This document shows positions 12,270-23,691 of a stretch of DNA of 64,000 nucleotides, in pieces (position 1 is the stretch's first letter; every line of letters starts with the position of its first letter). The DNA lies in the NCBI RefSeq assembly GCF_958979055.1, contig NC_084888.1:30184804-30248803 (forward strand), given 5' to 3'. The notes under the pieces are model-generated. The model was not told the DNA's origin. It saw only the letters and a list, made by a program, of their open reading frames with translations, and did not search any database. Source of the stretch: Alnus glutinosa. Taxonomy: Eukaryota > Streptophyta > Magnoliopsida > Fagales > Betulaceae. The position numbers and the translations under genes are program-made.

Positions 12270-12413
12270 CCTCTGGGGTCCACGTCCTCCTTTCCCTTCA
12301 CACAACATATATATATCATTAGTTATTGCATTTGCACCATTCAAATCAGCCAACAAAAACTGATTTTTTATTAACACCAGAAACCAAAAAATGAAAAAAA
12401 ATGAAAAAAAATG

Positions 12414-12445
<32 letters not shown>

Positions 12446-14107
12446 AAGGCAGACGGAGAGAGAGAGAGAGAACCAGAATAAGAAGGAGGTACAGTTTGAA
12501 GCGGTGGAGCTTCCACTTCACATGAGCATCAAGAGCAAACGAACCCCAATTTGTAGTGTTGGGGAGAGAGAGATAGAGACAATGTAAAAAAGGCAGAATT
12601 CAAGAGGCAAAAAGCAAGAGCTGAAACTACTGAGGGCGTGACAGCGAGTGTTGACAGACATTGACATACTGATTCAAAGGGCAAAAGCAAAACCACCCAA
12701 ACCCCTGTCTCTCTGTGGTGTGAGAGAGAACGTGAGGTTAAAGCGGTGTCAGAGTGTCAGAGTATCTGACCATCTCAGCCTTCTTTTAATTTTCTCTGAA
12801 AGCTCTCCTCCCTCGACAGTCCTCAGGCAGCGCGAGAGAAAAAAAAAAATTAAAGTAAAAAATTCAGAACCAGTTCAAGCGGGAACGCGCTACGCTCAGC
12901 TTACTGACACGAGAGTGACTCGCACGCACCAATCGCCGGAGCGGGTAGGCGATCGCCGAGGGTGGATTCCACGCGCCTTGTCAGAGTGCTTTGTCCGGCA
13001 ATTGGTCGAGGCATAGGGAGGACACATCATCGGGTTTTCCGTTACGTGGGCCCGAGTCGGACAGTGGATGTGTGGGACCCACGTGTGCGTGGTCAGTGAC
13101 AGGTGGGCCTTGGTACGGGCCGAGGAGTGTCCCTCCAATGAATTTTTGTTTGTTTCTTCTCGGCTTTTTGGGAATTGGGTCGGGTAAGATAGAAGATCAT
13201 TATGGGCTGGATCATAAGGTTGTCTCCATAACATCGTCCAATTCATTTTCTTGGGCCTGAAGGGGTTTCCGTTGGATAGAAGTTGGTCTGAGATGGGCTT
13301 GAGATTGGGCTGAAAGTAAATTATCACTATTAAATTTTAAGAAAAATTGCACTATTGATCCATGTGGTTGATTTAAATTACAAATCACTCCATGTGGCAT
13401 AAAAAATAATTGCAAGATCTTTGTGGTAAGCAAAAATTATAAATTATTCCCTAAAGTTATTTTTCGCCAATAACCTTAACACAAATCGTTAAATTACCAC
13501 GTTAATCCAATAAAAACGTAACACATGTCGCTCTTTATACAGCATATAGACTTTGCTCCTAATTAAATTTGGCAGCTTTCACCGTCATGATGGAGCCATA
13601 AGCAAAGCCAACAGGGGGGGCAAATAACTTTTTTGACCCACCAAAAAAATATTGAAATAATAACATTCTATAAATAAATGACCCTATGGTGTGATGGTCT
13701 TTCAAAAGCACTGGACAAACAAATGGGGTTCCTTAAAAGGAAGGGTTTGAATTGGATTCCTTATTTGAAGAGTAAAATTACTCATAAAAATATAAAAGGA
13801 TAATTTTACCCCTCAAATAAAACTAACTGATCCCGATCTTTGTCTTAATAAATAGGCTCAAATGTATGTTTGGTTTCGGATTAGAATTCATAATAATTAA
13901 TTGTCTAAATTGTTAACAATTTGAGCAAGTAACGGGAAAGAGTTTATATGGGATCTACCAACCCAAAAAAATATGGACTGTTTAGCTATCTATTCAGTAG
14001 ATGGGTTCTATATATTCTCTCTCACATTACCTATTCAAAATAATTGTCGTGAATCTCAATTTGTTCCCAAACAGCACATTATAAAAAAATAAAAAATTAA
14101 AAATTAA

Positions 14108-14144
<37 letters not shown>

Positions 14145-14818
14145 AGGATCAAATCCTATATTCGTTTCCCTATTAATTGCATTGTTCAGTCAATGCCAAT
14201 TATAAAAATATTTTACAGAGTTGATTCTAGTTAATCTGTAGATTATATGTTGTTATAAAGTAAAGAAGGCTAGTCCTTCCACTTCTCCCCCTTAATAATT
14301 TCAAGAATGGAAATTTAAAATTCTATGTAATTAAGGTTCTGTTTGGTTCTCCTTCTAATAAGTGCAAAAATGATAACAATAAATAAAATATGTTTTGTTT
14401 AATTTTCCTCAAATATCTTTCTTTACCAAAAAACAATAATGTATTTTTTTTTGTCTGTATTTTGCTTTCCAAATTTCTTTAAAAAAATAAGAAAAATATA
14501 CAAGAGAATTCTCATACTATAACTCATTATAAATTTTCTAAAATGAGTGGTAATGTATTTTAAATATGCAAGCAAATCAAATTGGACATACATTAATTAT
14601 TCAATGTGCAAAACATAAATGATAAAGAGCATAAAATATGACAATATATTAACTAAAATTATAAAATATGATCATGTTGAATTATTTATTTTGCAAGTTA
14701 TATTTTTCACTCTTTTTTAATTAAACTCTGAAATTCTATTCCACATATCTGTTATTAGAGTAATATTTCTTGCACAACTCTTGCACAACTTTTATATAAC
14801 TCTAATAATTTTTTTTTA
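12270..14818. other. GRF9 5' flank and AT-rich intergenic DNA
   Basis: The GRF9 leader includes an A-run on the plus strand (about 12396-12443) and GA-rich tracts. Beyond 13.3 kb the sequence becomes repeat-like, with an A-run at 14115-14141 and weakly inverted ends (TGTTTGG motifs near 13880 and 14075) that could mark a small MITE. No gene was found. Confidence 0.35.
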
Positions 14819-15005
14819 GAAAAATGATCCCTACACTCATTTCTCACAACAGTCCCACAACAAGCTGATGTGGCTGGTAATATTTTATTATTTTTTTACA
14901 AAAAGAAAACAAAACAAAACAAAACAAAAAAAATAATAAAATATTACCAGCCACATCAGCTTGTTGTGGGACTGTTGTGAGAAATGAGTATAGGGATCAT
15001 TTCTC
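14819..15005. mobile_element. Mutator-like foldback MITE, copy 1
   Basis: A 187-bp element whose two halves are inverted copies of each other (arms about 85 bp: from near GAAAAATGATCC to TAATATTTTATTATT and back to GGATCATTTCTC). It is flanked by the perfect 9-bp direct repeat TTTTTTTTA (14810-14818 and 15006-15014). Target duplications of 9 bp and long inverted repeats point to the Mutator superfamily. It has no coding capacity. Copies 2 and 3 lie at 15031 and 36084. Confidence 0.85.
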
Positions 15006-15030
15006 TTTTTTTTAAGATCAACCATTGAAT

Positions 15031-15130
15031 TGAGAAATGATCCCTACACTCATTTTTCACAACAGCCCCACAACTAGGGCTGAGCAAAACCCGCAGAAAC
15101 TCGGGTCCCCGCCCCGCCCCGCATGTCTTG

Positions 15131-15166
<36 letters not shown>

Positions 15167-15904
15167 AAGAAAGAAAAGGGGAAAAGAAAGACGAAGTTGA
15201 CTCTTCAACTTCGTCTTTCTTTTCCCCTTGTCTTTCTTTCTTCTCACTTCTCACTTCTCAGTTCTCTTTCACTTCAATGTCTTCAACTCTTCACCTTCGG
15301 TCTTTAGTGAACGGCGCCCAGCTACAGAGCTGCCCACGCCATGACGCCCACGCGGCCACGCCCAGCTGCCCACGCCGCACCCCACCGCCCACATCCGGCC
15401 GGATTTCTCTTTCTCTCACCCCGACTCAATCCCGACCACCTGCGACAGATCCGGCCGAAATCTCTCTTTCTCTCACCTCGACAGAGAGATCCGGCCGGTG
15501 TGCTCATTTTTCCGGTCAGATCTCGTTTTAGCTGGGGTTTTTGTTGTGAATCTTCTGAAGAAAATGATGTGCTTCATCCCCGCGGGGATCCCCGCCCCGT
15601 TCATCCCCACCCCGAGCCCAACCGCCCAGCACGGTTGCTGGGAATTTTTCGCGGCGCGCGGGTTCCCTTTGGGGAACCCGCACGCCTGTGGGGCGGGGGC
15701 AAAAAAAGCCAATCCCCGCCCCCCCCCCCCCCCCCCCCCGCCCCATGCTCACCCCTACCCACAACAAGCTGACGTGGCTGGTAATATTTTATTATTTTTT
15801 TACAAAAAGAAAATAAAAGAAAACAAAAAAAATAATAAAATATTACCAGCCACGTCAGCTTGTTGTGGGGCTGTTGTGAGAAATGAGTGTAGGGATCATT
15901 TCTT
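15031..15904. mobile_element. Mutator-like foldback MITE, copy 2, split by a hAT insertion
   Basis: Same family as 14819-15005. The 9-bp duplication CCATTGAAT lies at 15022-15030 and 15905-15913. The left arm is interrupted at 15075 by a 683-bp element; without that insert and its duplicated target the copy is about 183 bp, the same size as its relatives. It lies only 26 bp from copy 1. Confidence 0.85.
15075..15757. mobile_element. non-autonomous hAT element nested in a MITE
   Basis: A 683-bp element with terminal inverted repeats TAGGGCTGAGC and GCTCACCCCTA (10 of 11 positions pair), flanked by the perfect 8-bp target duplication CCCACAAC (15067-15074 and 15758-15765). Both features define hAT transposons. 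Inside are an A-run of about 33 bases, a perfect palindrome with arms of about 21 bp around 15181-15225, GC-rich CCCCGCCCCG subterminal motifs at both ends, and a C-run near 15720-15739. Frames across it are low complexity and no transposase is present. Confidence 0.9.
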
Positions 15905-15913
15905 CCATTGAAT

Positions 15914-16419
15914 ATTTAGTGCCCACGTGTAGGAAAACAAATTCAATAATTAATCATAAAAAAAAAAAAAAAAAAAAAAAATAGAGTTATACAAAAATTA
16001 TACAATAAACATTACTCGTGCTATTAAGATGTTAATGGGGCCACAAACTCCCGTGGGATCGAATGGAAAGAAATACTGTAGTTTAAGTCTTTAACCGACA
16101 TATGTCGTGTTGAATATAGAAAAAACATGTGGTGCTATATTGTTGCCGACAATATAGCAAAAGAACAACCATCAAACACCATGGTCCCATTGCGTTTTTA
16201 TTCTTATTTTGCTGTGACTTTGAGTGTTAAAAAAGAGTATGACATTAAGATAATTCGCTAACGCAGCTTATAAGTAGGGTCGGTAATTTTTTTATACGAC
16301 TCGCGAACTCGATACAAATTTTAATATATTGAAGGGTCTAATCCGTTTAATTAAATAAATCAATTTTTTATTTCCTACGAAAATTAGTGGATTATGGTTG
16401 TGAGGTCTTTTGCTTTATG
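15914..16419. other. AT-rich intergenic DNA
   Basis: No gene or clear repeat apart from an A-run at about 15958-15981. Confidence 0.3.
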
Positions 16420-16585
16420 GTACGTTTAGGTTTGCGATTTCAAAAAGTGCAATTTAAAATAACGATTTTAAAATGTGTGATTTGAAAAAAATAATTTTTA
16501 AAAACGCAGTTTTCAAACAATTTATGTTTTGCGATTTGGTTTAAAATCGCACTTATTGTCTACGAAATCGCAATCCTAAACGCAC
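16420..16585. mobile_element. foldback MITE rich in GCGATTT motifs, copy 1
   Basis: About 166 bp with inverted ends of about 22 bp (GTACGTTTAGGTTTGCGATTTC on the left pairs with the sequence ending GCAATCCTAAACGCAC on the right). A longer relative lies at 39775-40081. No clear target duplication was found, so the superfamily is undecided. Confidence 0.65.
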
Positions 16586-18134
16586 ATTTAATCAAATAGG
16601 TCAAATTATAGTTAATTTATATAATCTTATACCGATACTTCGACACGGCTCGAACAGAACCAAACGCGTGACCATAAATTGACATACCTACACATAAGGG
16701 AACGTTCCATTGGGACCAATTTGTGAAAGTCAAAGAACTTTGTTTATGATGATTTAAAATCTTTTGAACAAACCAATGAAAAGATTGTTCTAGATTTTGC
16801 ACAAATTGATGGGAGATGTGTCCGAAAGGCCTAAAACTGAGAAGAATGAGAGAGAGGATTGTTCACTCATGTCATAAAGACAACATGGTCTCAAACGATT
16901 GACAAATATATGTTTTGTCACCAAGCAAAAAAGGAAAATTGAGATCTTTTTTGTATTGCTGGGATTGGATACCCATTGAACAGATGAAAGGCCTGCTCTA
17001 GCTTGCTTCAGATTGAGGCAGAGTAGTAGATGCTTATTACAAGCTTTTTTCTGCTTTTAGGCCTTTGTTTTTGTTTGTAGCCCCCTTCAGCTTCACGCGA
17101 CTTTAAAGTTTATGCACCGAAGGGCTTTCCTTCTTTAACCTCTGCATGCGATAATCCAAGGGACAAGATTGAAAGACAAATATTAAATGCAAAATTACTT
17201 CTTAAAATATTGATAGCTGTCATACATACTAAATATAAGTACTCAAGAGACAACAGTTACAAGATGATAAATTAAATTTATTGTTGTTAATATAAAAATA
17301 TAAGAGACTTGTAAGTTGTAACGTTTACCTTTGATCTATAAATAGAGTCTTGTATATAATTATATCCATAAAAATGAAATATGTAGCCAAAGAAAAAGTT
17401 TTGATGTGGGGATATAGGCTATAAGCCGAACCACCTAAAATTAGAGCTGTGGGCTAACGCCAGTATTCATATCCCCTAAGGATGCCCTAGGATCTGTCCT
17501 GCAACTAGGACTGTAGAAGGATGGGGATATTAAACTCTAATAGCCGCTAACCGCGTAACCGGATAACTTCGTACCTAGGCCGGTTATGATTATCGGTTAT
17601 GGAGATTGACAAAAGCGATTAATAACAACAATAATAATTAAAACCGTTCGGCTTAGATGTTATTTGTGACAATCTTCATGCGTGCAGTCTTGGCAGATCC
17701 TCACCAGGTGCCCCAAAACCTCGAGGCAAGCAAGTGTGAATCAAACCAAGGCTTATTTGATTTTAGGTGGATTTATGTTTATTTTAATATGCAGTTATAA
17801 TTTTTTCAAAAAAACAAAAGATATGCGGTTATAACTGAAATAGTGCAATAATTTATGGCTAACATAAAAGGAGGTGTTTTGGATTTTAATGAAAAACAGT
17901 TACCAATTAATAAACTGTTTTCATAATTGCAAAAATGTTTGTTGCCATTAACCACCGACCAACTTAGCGGTCGTGGTTATTTAAACATGAATAACTGATT
18001 AAATCGGTTGCGGTTAGCAAAGAATAATTACAACCGCTTATTCACTCTTACCCACGGGTTGCAACCACAATTCCATACGAGACATATTACATACACATCA
18101 CTTGTACATCTTTTGTCCATTACTTTTTTAAATA
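16586..18134. other. intergenic DNA with a degenerate hAT-like segment
   Basis: No gene was found. From about 17540 to 18020 the sequence contains many ACCGGTTA/GGTTAACC-type motifs like those inside the hAT element at 19444-20383, so it is probably an eroded relative; ends and target duplication could not be fixed. Confidence 0.35.
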
Positions 18135-18317
18135 GAGTAATGATTGAATACCATCCAAAGATACAATTTTTCACTACTTTGCCTATGTGGCAAGGTGGTC
18201 CCCACTACTTTTTGAATTTTTTTATTTTTTTGAAAATAAATTAAGGTAGTGAACCACCTTGCCACATAGGCAAGATGGTGAAAAGTTGTATATTTGGGTG
18301 GTATTCAATCATTACTC
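18135..18317. mobile_element. Mutator-like foldback MITE, second family, copy 1
   Basis: A 183-bp foldback element starting GAGTAATGATTG and ending CAATCATTACTC, with arms of about 80 bp that include TTGCCTATGTGGCAAGGTGG. It is flanked by the perfect 9-bp duplication TTTTAAATA (18126-18134 and 18318-18326). It is not the same sequence as the family at 14819. A second copy lies at 36637. Confidence 0.85.
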
Positions 18318-18986
18318 TTTTAAATAAACCATTAGATCTGTATAACCCAAATGTAAATTCTTGTGGGTCTTACGAATCCAATGGTTGATTTAGAAAAGTG
18401 ATGTACAAAAGATATACAAGTGATGTGCAAAAATCATTTCTCATTCCACGGGAGATACTTGAAGGTAAAGAAGGCAATCGAAAATAAGATAAGTTTAAAA
18501 TTAATGGGGAGAGAGTTTTTTTTTTTTTTTTTTTCTCAATTGGGTTAAAGGAATTTTATTTAATTTATTTTATAAAATTGTCATATATTTTTAAGCATGT
18601 GAGAAACAAATTTTATTAACAAAGTTTGTATTTCTTACATGTTAAAGTATATGACAATTTATAAAGAACAAAAATTTATTTCAAACTGGATTGGATGAAC
18701 TTCCTTCAACCCAATCTATAAAAATGTTATGTATCCATTTACATGTGAGACACATACTTTTTTTAATTGTAAGGACAAAGTTAGAAGAAATTTTATTAAA
18801 AATATATTTGTTCTTCCAACTTTTTCCTTGCAATAATAATAAAACAAGTGCTTTTCACATGCAAATAAACACATGACATTTTTATAAATTGAGTTGAAGG
18901 AAGTTCAAGAAAACTCTAAACTTTTATAAAATAGGCACTTGCAATTTTCTATTACCAAAGAGTCAAATGCATATGGGTTTTAGATA
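18318..18986. other. AT-rich intergenic DNA
   Basis: No gene. There is a T-run at about 18520-18533, and the motif ACATGT with nearby poly-purine tracts recurs. Nothing else is supported. Confidence 0.3.
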
Positions 18987-19185
18987 AATGATTGTTGTAC
19001 AACTTTTAACACAATTATTGTCCAACTTTGCCTACGTGACAGTTTATCTTTATTTATTTATTTTTCAAGAAAATGACCTACAATTTGCCCCAGAGTGGTT
19101 TCATCCTTTTTTGAAATAAATAAATAAAGATATCACGTAGGTAAAGTTCGACAAGAGTTGTGTTAAGAATTGTACAATAATCATT
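18987..19185. mobile_element. foldback MITE (TGTACAA-type)
   Basis: About 199 bp with inverted arms of about 76 bp: AATGATTGTTGTACAA on the left pairs with TTGTACAATAATCATT on the right, and both arms contain a TTTGCCTACGTGA-like segment and a TTTATTTATTTATTT tract. The target duplication is not clear. Confidence 0.7.
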
Positions 19186-19443
19186 TTTTTTTTTTTAGTT
19201 ATATGTTAAGAAATGATATTTGGCCACCCCTTAACACAATTATTATCCACCTTTGCCTTTAGTTTTTATTTTTCATTTTTCATGGGGTGGCCTAATATCG
19301 TTAATCTCTTACATTTGTCCCTCCCAATCTCCAACCAAAAGAACTTCATTATTTCGGACTTAAAAATGTATAAAGGAAAACCAATATATAAACCATACAA
19401 TTCATGAAATGTAGGTAGATAAGCTCTAAAGCGTCATAAATTG

Positions 19444-20383
19444 TAGGGGTGTAAAGTCGGCATGTAACCGGCCCTACCAGAGTGGTTACCGATTTTAAAA
19501 AATATTGAAACTGGTTATCTTCAGTAACTATATACATTTAAAAAATTAAGATAATAAATTTTTTAATTTTGAAAGGGCAAAAAAGTTTATGACACGGTAT
19601 GATCAGAATTAAGGCACCATTTTCTGTATCGCAAAAGACATAACTTTTCAGAGATAATGAGAAGCAACCCTTGAGTTTACCATTAGGGCAAAATGACCAA
19701 GTATCTTATACATACGTACATAGAGCTAGTGTAAGAACATCATTCGAAAAAGGCTAATGCTAAGGAGTAGCGCTCTGGAAACGAATTCCCAAAAAAATGC
19801 TGCTATGTAGCATCACTCTTCAAAAAACTAGCTTGAAAAAAAAATAGTTGCAATGCCTTTTTTTTTTCATTTAGCTCCGCAATACATAGTTGCGTTCCAA
19901 GACCATAATATAGAACCATGAATCCCAAATTGATAGTTGCAAGGACAAGATTTTAACTACATGGATTTGGGGTTTATGATGGGTTCGGGCATGAGTAGAA
20001 TGCTCACCGGAAACCCATCCAAATCAGCTCCATATGGGAGACATGGTGAGTCGTATTGTAGCTGCACAACAGAGCCTCATGATATCCCGAAAATTGAACA
20101 TTGTAAACCTTATGATATATATGCAAACCGTATAAAATAATACATTGGACCAAAAAAGAGAAGGGATTTTTTTTTTAATGGCTAAAAAGGTCTAAATTAA
20201 GCTCAAAATGTAGGCTAAATACACAAAATAGACCCAAAAGATCTAATTTTTTAAAATTTTGATTATCGGTCCAGATAACTGAGCACCAACCGGTTAACCG
20301 CCGATTATTAAATAAACCGCTTCATCAGCTACTCGGCTACCATAACCAATTGAAAATTTTAGCCAACCAAGTTTTCACTCCTA
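19444..20383. mobile_element. non-autonomous hAT element
   Basis: A 940-bp element with ends TAGGGGTGTAAA and TTTTCACTCCTA (9 of 12 positions pair). It is flanked by ATAAATTG (19436-19443) and ATAAATTA (20384-20391), an 8-bp duplication with one mismatch. Subterminal regions are rich in ACCGG/GGTTA motifs (for example CCGGTTAACCG). No transposase is encoded. Confidence 0.7.
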
Positions 20384-21054
20384 ATAAATTATGGCCAAAC
20401 TTTGGGTTTAATGGTCATAATAGATTAACTAATAAAATTGTGAAGGGTTTTAAATATTGGAGCAGTTTTTTTTTTTTTTTTAAAAAAAAAAAAATTATTA
20501 GAATAATCAATGAGTAGAGTAATTAAAATTTTAAATCATTATTTTAAAATTAAATAGTAGAATTTTTTGTTATATCAATATTATTCTTAGGATAAACAAT
20601 AAAGGTAATAAATGATGATTTGTTTTTTTGTTTTGTTTTTTTATTTTATTTTTATAAGTGATAGATCATGGTTAAATATGACAAACAATGAAATAATAAA
20701 TGATGATATGACAAAGTTTTTATCATTTAATTTAATAATAATGGCTAAAGTTTTTACAGCCTAGACTTTTCTTTTCAATACAAAATAATATTTCTACAGC
20801 CTGGTGAGTGGTGACCCCTCGGCTGCCCAAACCTCACCCCATCATACCTTTACCATTTTTTAAAGTACCACCAAATGATCAACGGCAGCGGTGAAGCCAA
20901 AAAGTTTTTATTACTTTGATACTGTCTTAATATATTTGTATCTCAAATCATCAATTTACACAATTGTCCTTCAAGTCTGAAGAGTTTTCATATACTGAAA
21001 AAAGATATTTGCCTAAATTCTCAATACCATCTCAGTACTGGTGTGTATAACTTG

Positions 21055-21110
<56 letters not shown>

Positions 21111-21118
21111 CAATTATA
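20384..21118. other. AT-rich intergenic DNA with a 40-plus-base T-run
   Basis: No gene. The T-run at about 21060-21103 is the longest homopolymer of the window and may be the tail of an old retroposon. Confidence 0.35.
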
Positions 21119-21500
21119 ATTGGGTTATCAGATTATTCCTATTTAAATAACCACAATTGCAACTGATCTACCGGTTACACTTATTACCAGCCGTTAGTTA
21201 TTCGATTATTAAAAACCGGTTATTAACCGAATAACCAATTTTTATACATACATTGTTAATTTTTTTCAATTTTTTTTTAATTCAATATTCAATTATTCAA
21301 CCATGCAATATTCAATGCTAAATATTAAATACTACTGGACGTGTGTAATTTCATTTACTATTCATCATTCATTCATTCATCTAATGAGTTCACAATCAAG
21401 TCTATATATGTCCTTAAGGGGTAGCTCAATCGGTTGGAGATCTCGCATTATGAAGCGGAGGTCATTAGTTCAAATCTCCCCTCCCGCTCTTGTGTAAACA

Positions 21501-21532
<32 letters not shown>

Positions 21533-21860
21533 CAAACAAATACTACAAAATATAATGACAATTGTATTGTAATTAAAATATGATGACAATTCAAAAAAAT
21601 ATCAAACCTTCATATTAAAAAATATAAGGTAATTCATTCATTGAATTTAAAGGTTGAATTTGAGGCTCATCTACAATAAATATATTTATTTGTTTTATAT
21701 ATATATATATATAAACCAGTTATCGATTATCTGGTTGTTAACCGGTTTTTTAAAACTCTATAATTGATAACCGCAATCGAATTTTTGGTCTTCGATGTTT
21801 CGGTTAGCAATTCTTGATAGTTTATTAGTAGTTAATGACCACCCGTCTTGGACACCCATA
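21119..21860. mobile_element. degenerate hAT-like segment rich in GGTTA/TAACC motifs
   Basis: ACCGGTTA, GGTTATTAACC and similar motifs are frequent on both flanks of an inserted SINE (21416-21532). The right end near GGACACCCATA resembles the hAT terminus type seen elsewhere in the window, but the left end and a target duplication could not be found. Confidence 0.4.
21416..21532 (+). mobile_element. short tRNA-derived SINE, copy 1
   Basis: A tRNA-like head of about 75 bp with an A box (TAGCTCAATCGG) and a B-box-like segment (AGTTCAAATCT), followed by a short tail CTTGTGTAAACATGT and an A-run of about 29. The second copy at 40274-40382 has the same layout on the other strand, including the tail and poly(A). 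The head no longer folds as a proper tRNA acceptor stem, so it is a retroposon and not a tRNA gene. Confidence 0.75.
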
Positions 21861-22416
21861 ATTAGTGCCATGCAATCATTTATACCAATACTTAAATTAA
21901 TATCGTCTCTAATTAGTAAATTGATTATTCAAAAATAATAAAAATCCAAGAAATTTATTTATATCAATGTCTGCCCTCAACTGAACCCAAGTTTCCCCAA
22001 CTTTCAACCTTGGGTTTGTTTAGAGCCGTTGAGAACCATCTTCATCATGAGTCATGACTAGCTCCCCCCAACTTTCAACGGGTATTCTTCTGACGTCATA
22101 AAGAAAAAAGGAAAGGCCATTCCCGTCAATTCAACGCAAAAGAGAAGCAGAAGCAATTTGCCCTGGCAAAGTACATATGCCACAGAATGCCCTTTTCATT
22201 TCCAGCTGTGAGCAAAAACCCTGCTGGCTGCTGCCCCCTCACACTGACGTGGCCCCCTCCCATCCCCTTACCGTTGCATTGACCATGGTTAACGAAACCC
22301 TTAACCCTAGTTAACCCCCTAACCCTATCTCTTTTAAGCTCTCGCAGTCTCGCTCTCATCCTCCTACACAGTCCAGACAGTCCTCACTCTCTCGCTCGCC
22401 GGTCTCCGACTCCACC
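21861..22416 (+). promoter_or_regulatory. FLA8 5' flank with telo-box-like motifs
   Basis: Around 22300-22332 the sequence holds several AACCCTA-type motifs (AACCCTAG, AACCCTAT), which resemble the telo-box found in promoters of growth-related plant genes. A pyrimidine-rich leader with CTCGC/CTCTC repeats precedes the start codon. No TATA box was recognised. Regulation is inferred only. Confidence 0.4.
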
Positions 22417-23691
22417 ATGGGCGCTTTACACCCAATCCTCCTCTTTCTCGCTCTCACTGGGCTCACCGCCACCATCTCGGCCCACAATATCACCGACATT
22501 CTCTCAGGCTTCCCAGAGTACTCAGTCTGCAACAGCTACTTGAGCCAAACAAAGGTGGCCGACGACATCAACAGCCGCCAAACAATCACTGTCCTCGTCC
22601 TGAACAATGCGGCCATGTCCGCCCTCGCAGGCAAACACCCCCTCTCCGTCATCAAAAAGGCGCTCAGCCTCCTCGTCCTCCTCGACTACTACGACCCGCC
22701 CAAGCTCCACCAAATTTCCAAGGGCACCACCCTCACCACCACTCTTTACCAAACTACCGGAAATGCCCCTGGCAACTTGGGCTTTGTCAACATCACCGAC
22801 CTCCAGGGTGGCAAGGTCGGCTTCGGCTCCGCGGCTCCCGGATCCAAGCTTGATTCCAGCTACACCAAGTCTGTCAAGCAAATCCCCTACAACGTCTCTG
22901 TCCTCGAGATCAGCTCGCCGATCATCGCGCCGGGGATGCTCACCGCGCCGGCTCCTTCAGCTTCGGACGTCAATATAACAGCCGCCCTTGAAAAGGCTGG
23001 GTGTAAAACTTTTGCGTCGTTGATTACTACCAACGGTGTGAAGAAAACTTTTGAGTCAGCGATTGAGAAGGGTTTGACCATTTTCGCGCCGAATGATGAG
23101 GCTTTTAAGGCGCCTGGTGTGCCTGATCTGAGCAAACTCAGCAATGCCGAAATAGTCGCGCTACTACTATATCACGCACGCGCTGGTTATACTCCACTCG
23201 GGACGCTGAAGACCACCAAGGACCCGCTCACTACGTTGGCGACCAACGGTGCCGGAAAGTACGAACTTACGGTTACCACAGCCGGTGACGAGGTCACTCT
23301 TCACACCGGAGTCGACTCGTCCAGGATCGCCGACACGGTGCTCGACTCAACCCCTCTGGCCATTTTCACCGTGGGGAATGTGCTTCTTCCGACCGAGCTG
23401 TTCGGGAAATCGCCTTCGCCTGCGCCGACGCCGGAGCCGGCCACGGCCACATCGCCTAGCCCCGCACCGGCTTTGGCGCCGACTCCGAAAGGTGAAGCAC
23501 CGTCTCCTTCGACTGCATCGCCGCCTGCTCCGCCGACAGAGACGCCGGGGGGTTCCCCGTCGGAAGCGCCGTCGCACGATTCTCAGAACAGTACCACGGA
23601 TAACGGAGCTGGTCACGTGAAGGGTTCTGCATTGGTGGCAGTGCTGGTCACCGTGTCTGCCACCATCATTTCCTCCTTTGTCTTGTCCTGA
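22417..23691 (+). CDS. FLA8: fasciclin-like arabinogalactan protein, FLA8 type
   Basis: A single exon of 424 residues, as is usual for this family. Residues 1-22 form a signal peptide. Two fasciclin (FAS1) domains follow at about 24-170 and 188-330; the second has the H1 motif [11 protein letters not shown] and the first a variant, [11 protein letters not shown]-glycosylation sites (NIT, NVS, NST) are present. The segments around residues 172-182 and 333-380 are rich in AP, SP and TP dipeptides, which receive arabinogalactan after proline hydroxylation. A hydrophobic C-terminus after small residues is a GPI-anchor signal, so the protein should sit on the outer plasma membrane. The start ATG lies in CCACCATGG. 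Assignment to FLA8 (AT2G45470) rests on overall layout and on its place in the block with GRF9 and AUR3. GC content is much higher than in the flanks. Confidence 0.93.
   Translation: MGALHPILLFLALTGLTATISAHNITDILSGFPEYSVCNSYLSQTKVADDINSRQTITVLVLNNAAMSALAGKHPLSVIKKALSLLVLLDYYDPPKLHQISKGTTLTTTLYQTTGNAPGNLGFVNITDLQGGKVGFGSAAPGSKLDSSYTKSVKQIPYNVSVLEISSPIIAPGMLTAPAPSASDVNITAALEKAGCKTFASLITTNGVKKTFESAIEKGLTIFAPNDEAFKAPGVPDLSKLSNAEIVALLLYHARAGYTPLGTLKTTKDPLTTLATNGAGKYELTVTTAGDEVTLHTGVDSSRIADTVLDSTPLAIFTVGNVLLPTELFGKSPSPAPTPEPATATSPSPAPALAPTPKGEAPSPSTASPPAPPTETPGGSPSEAPSHDSQNSTTDNGAGHVKGSALVAVLVTVSATIISSFVLS

Noticed and set aside
12308-12521. N-terminal extension of the GRF9 frame with a poly-Phe stretch
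   Set aside because: It is created by an A-run in the leader; the start at 12269 fits the family better, although 12308 cannot be excluded.
21416-21490. Possible tRNA gene
   Set aside because: A and B boxes are present but the acceptor stem does not pair, and a second copy shares the non-tRNA tail and poly(A), so it is a SINE.
22522-23616. Antisense and off-frame open frames over FLA8
   Set aside because: They mirror the GC-rich coding strand; the 424-residue FLA frame with signal peptide, FAS1 domains and GPI signal explains the sequence.
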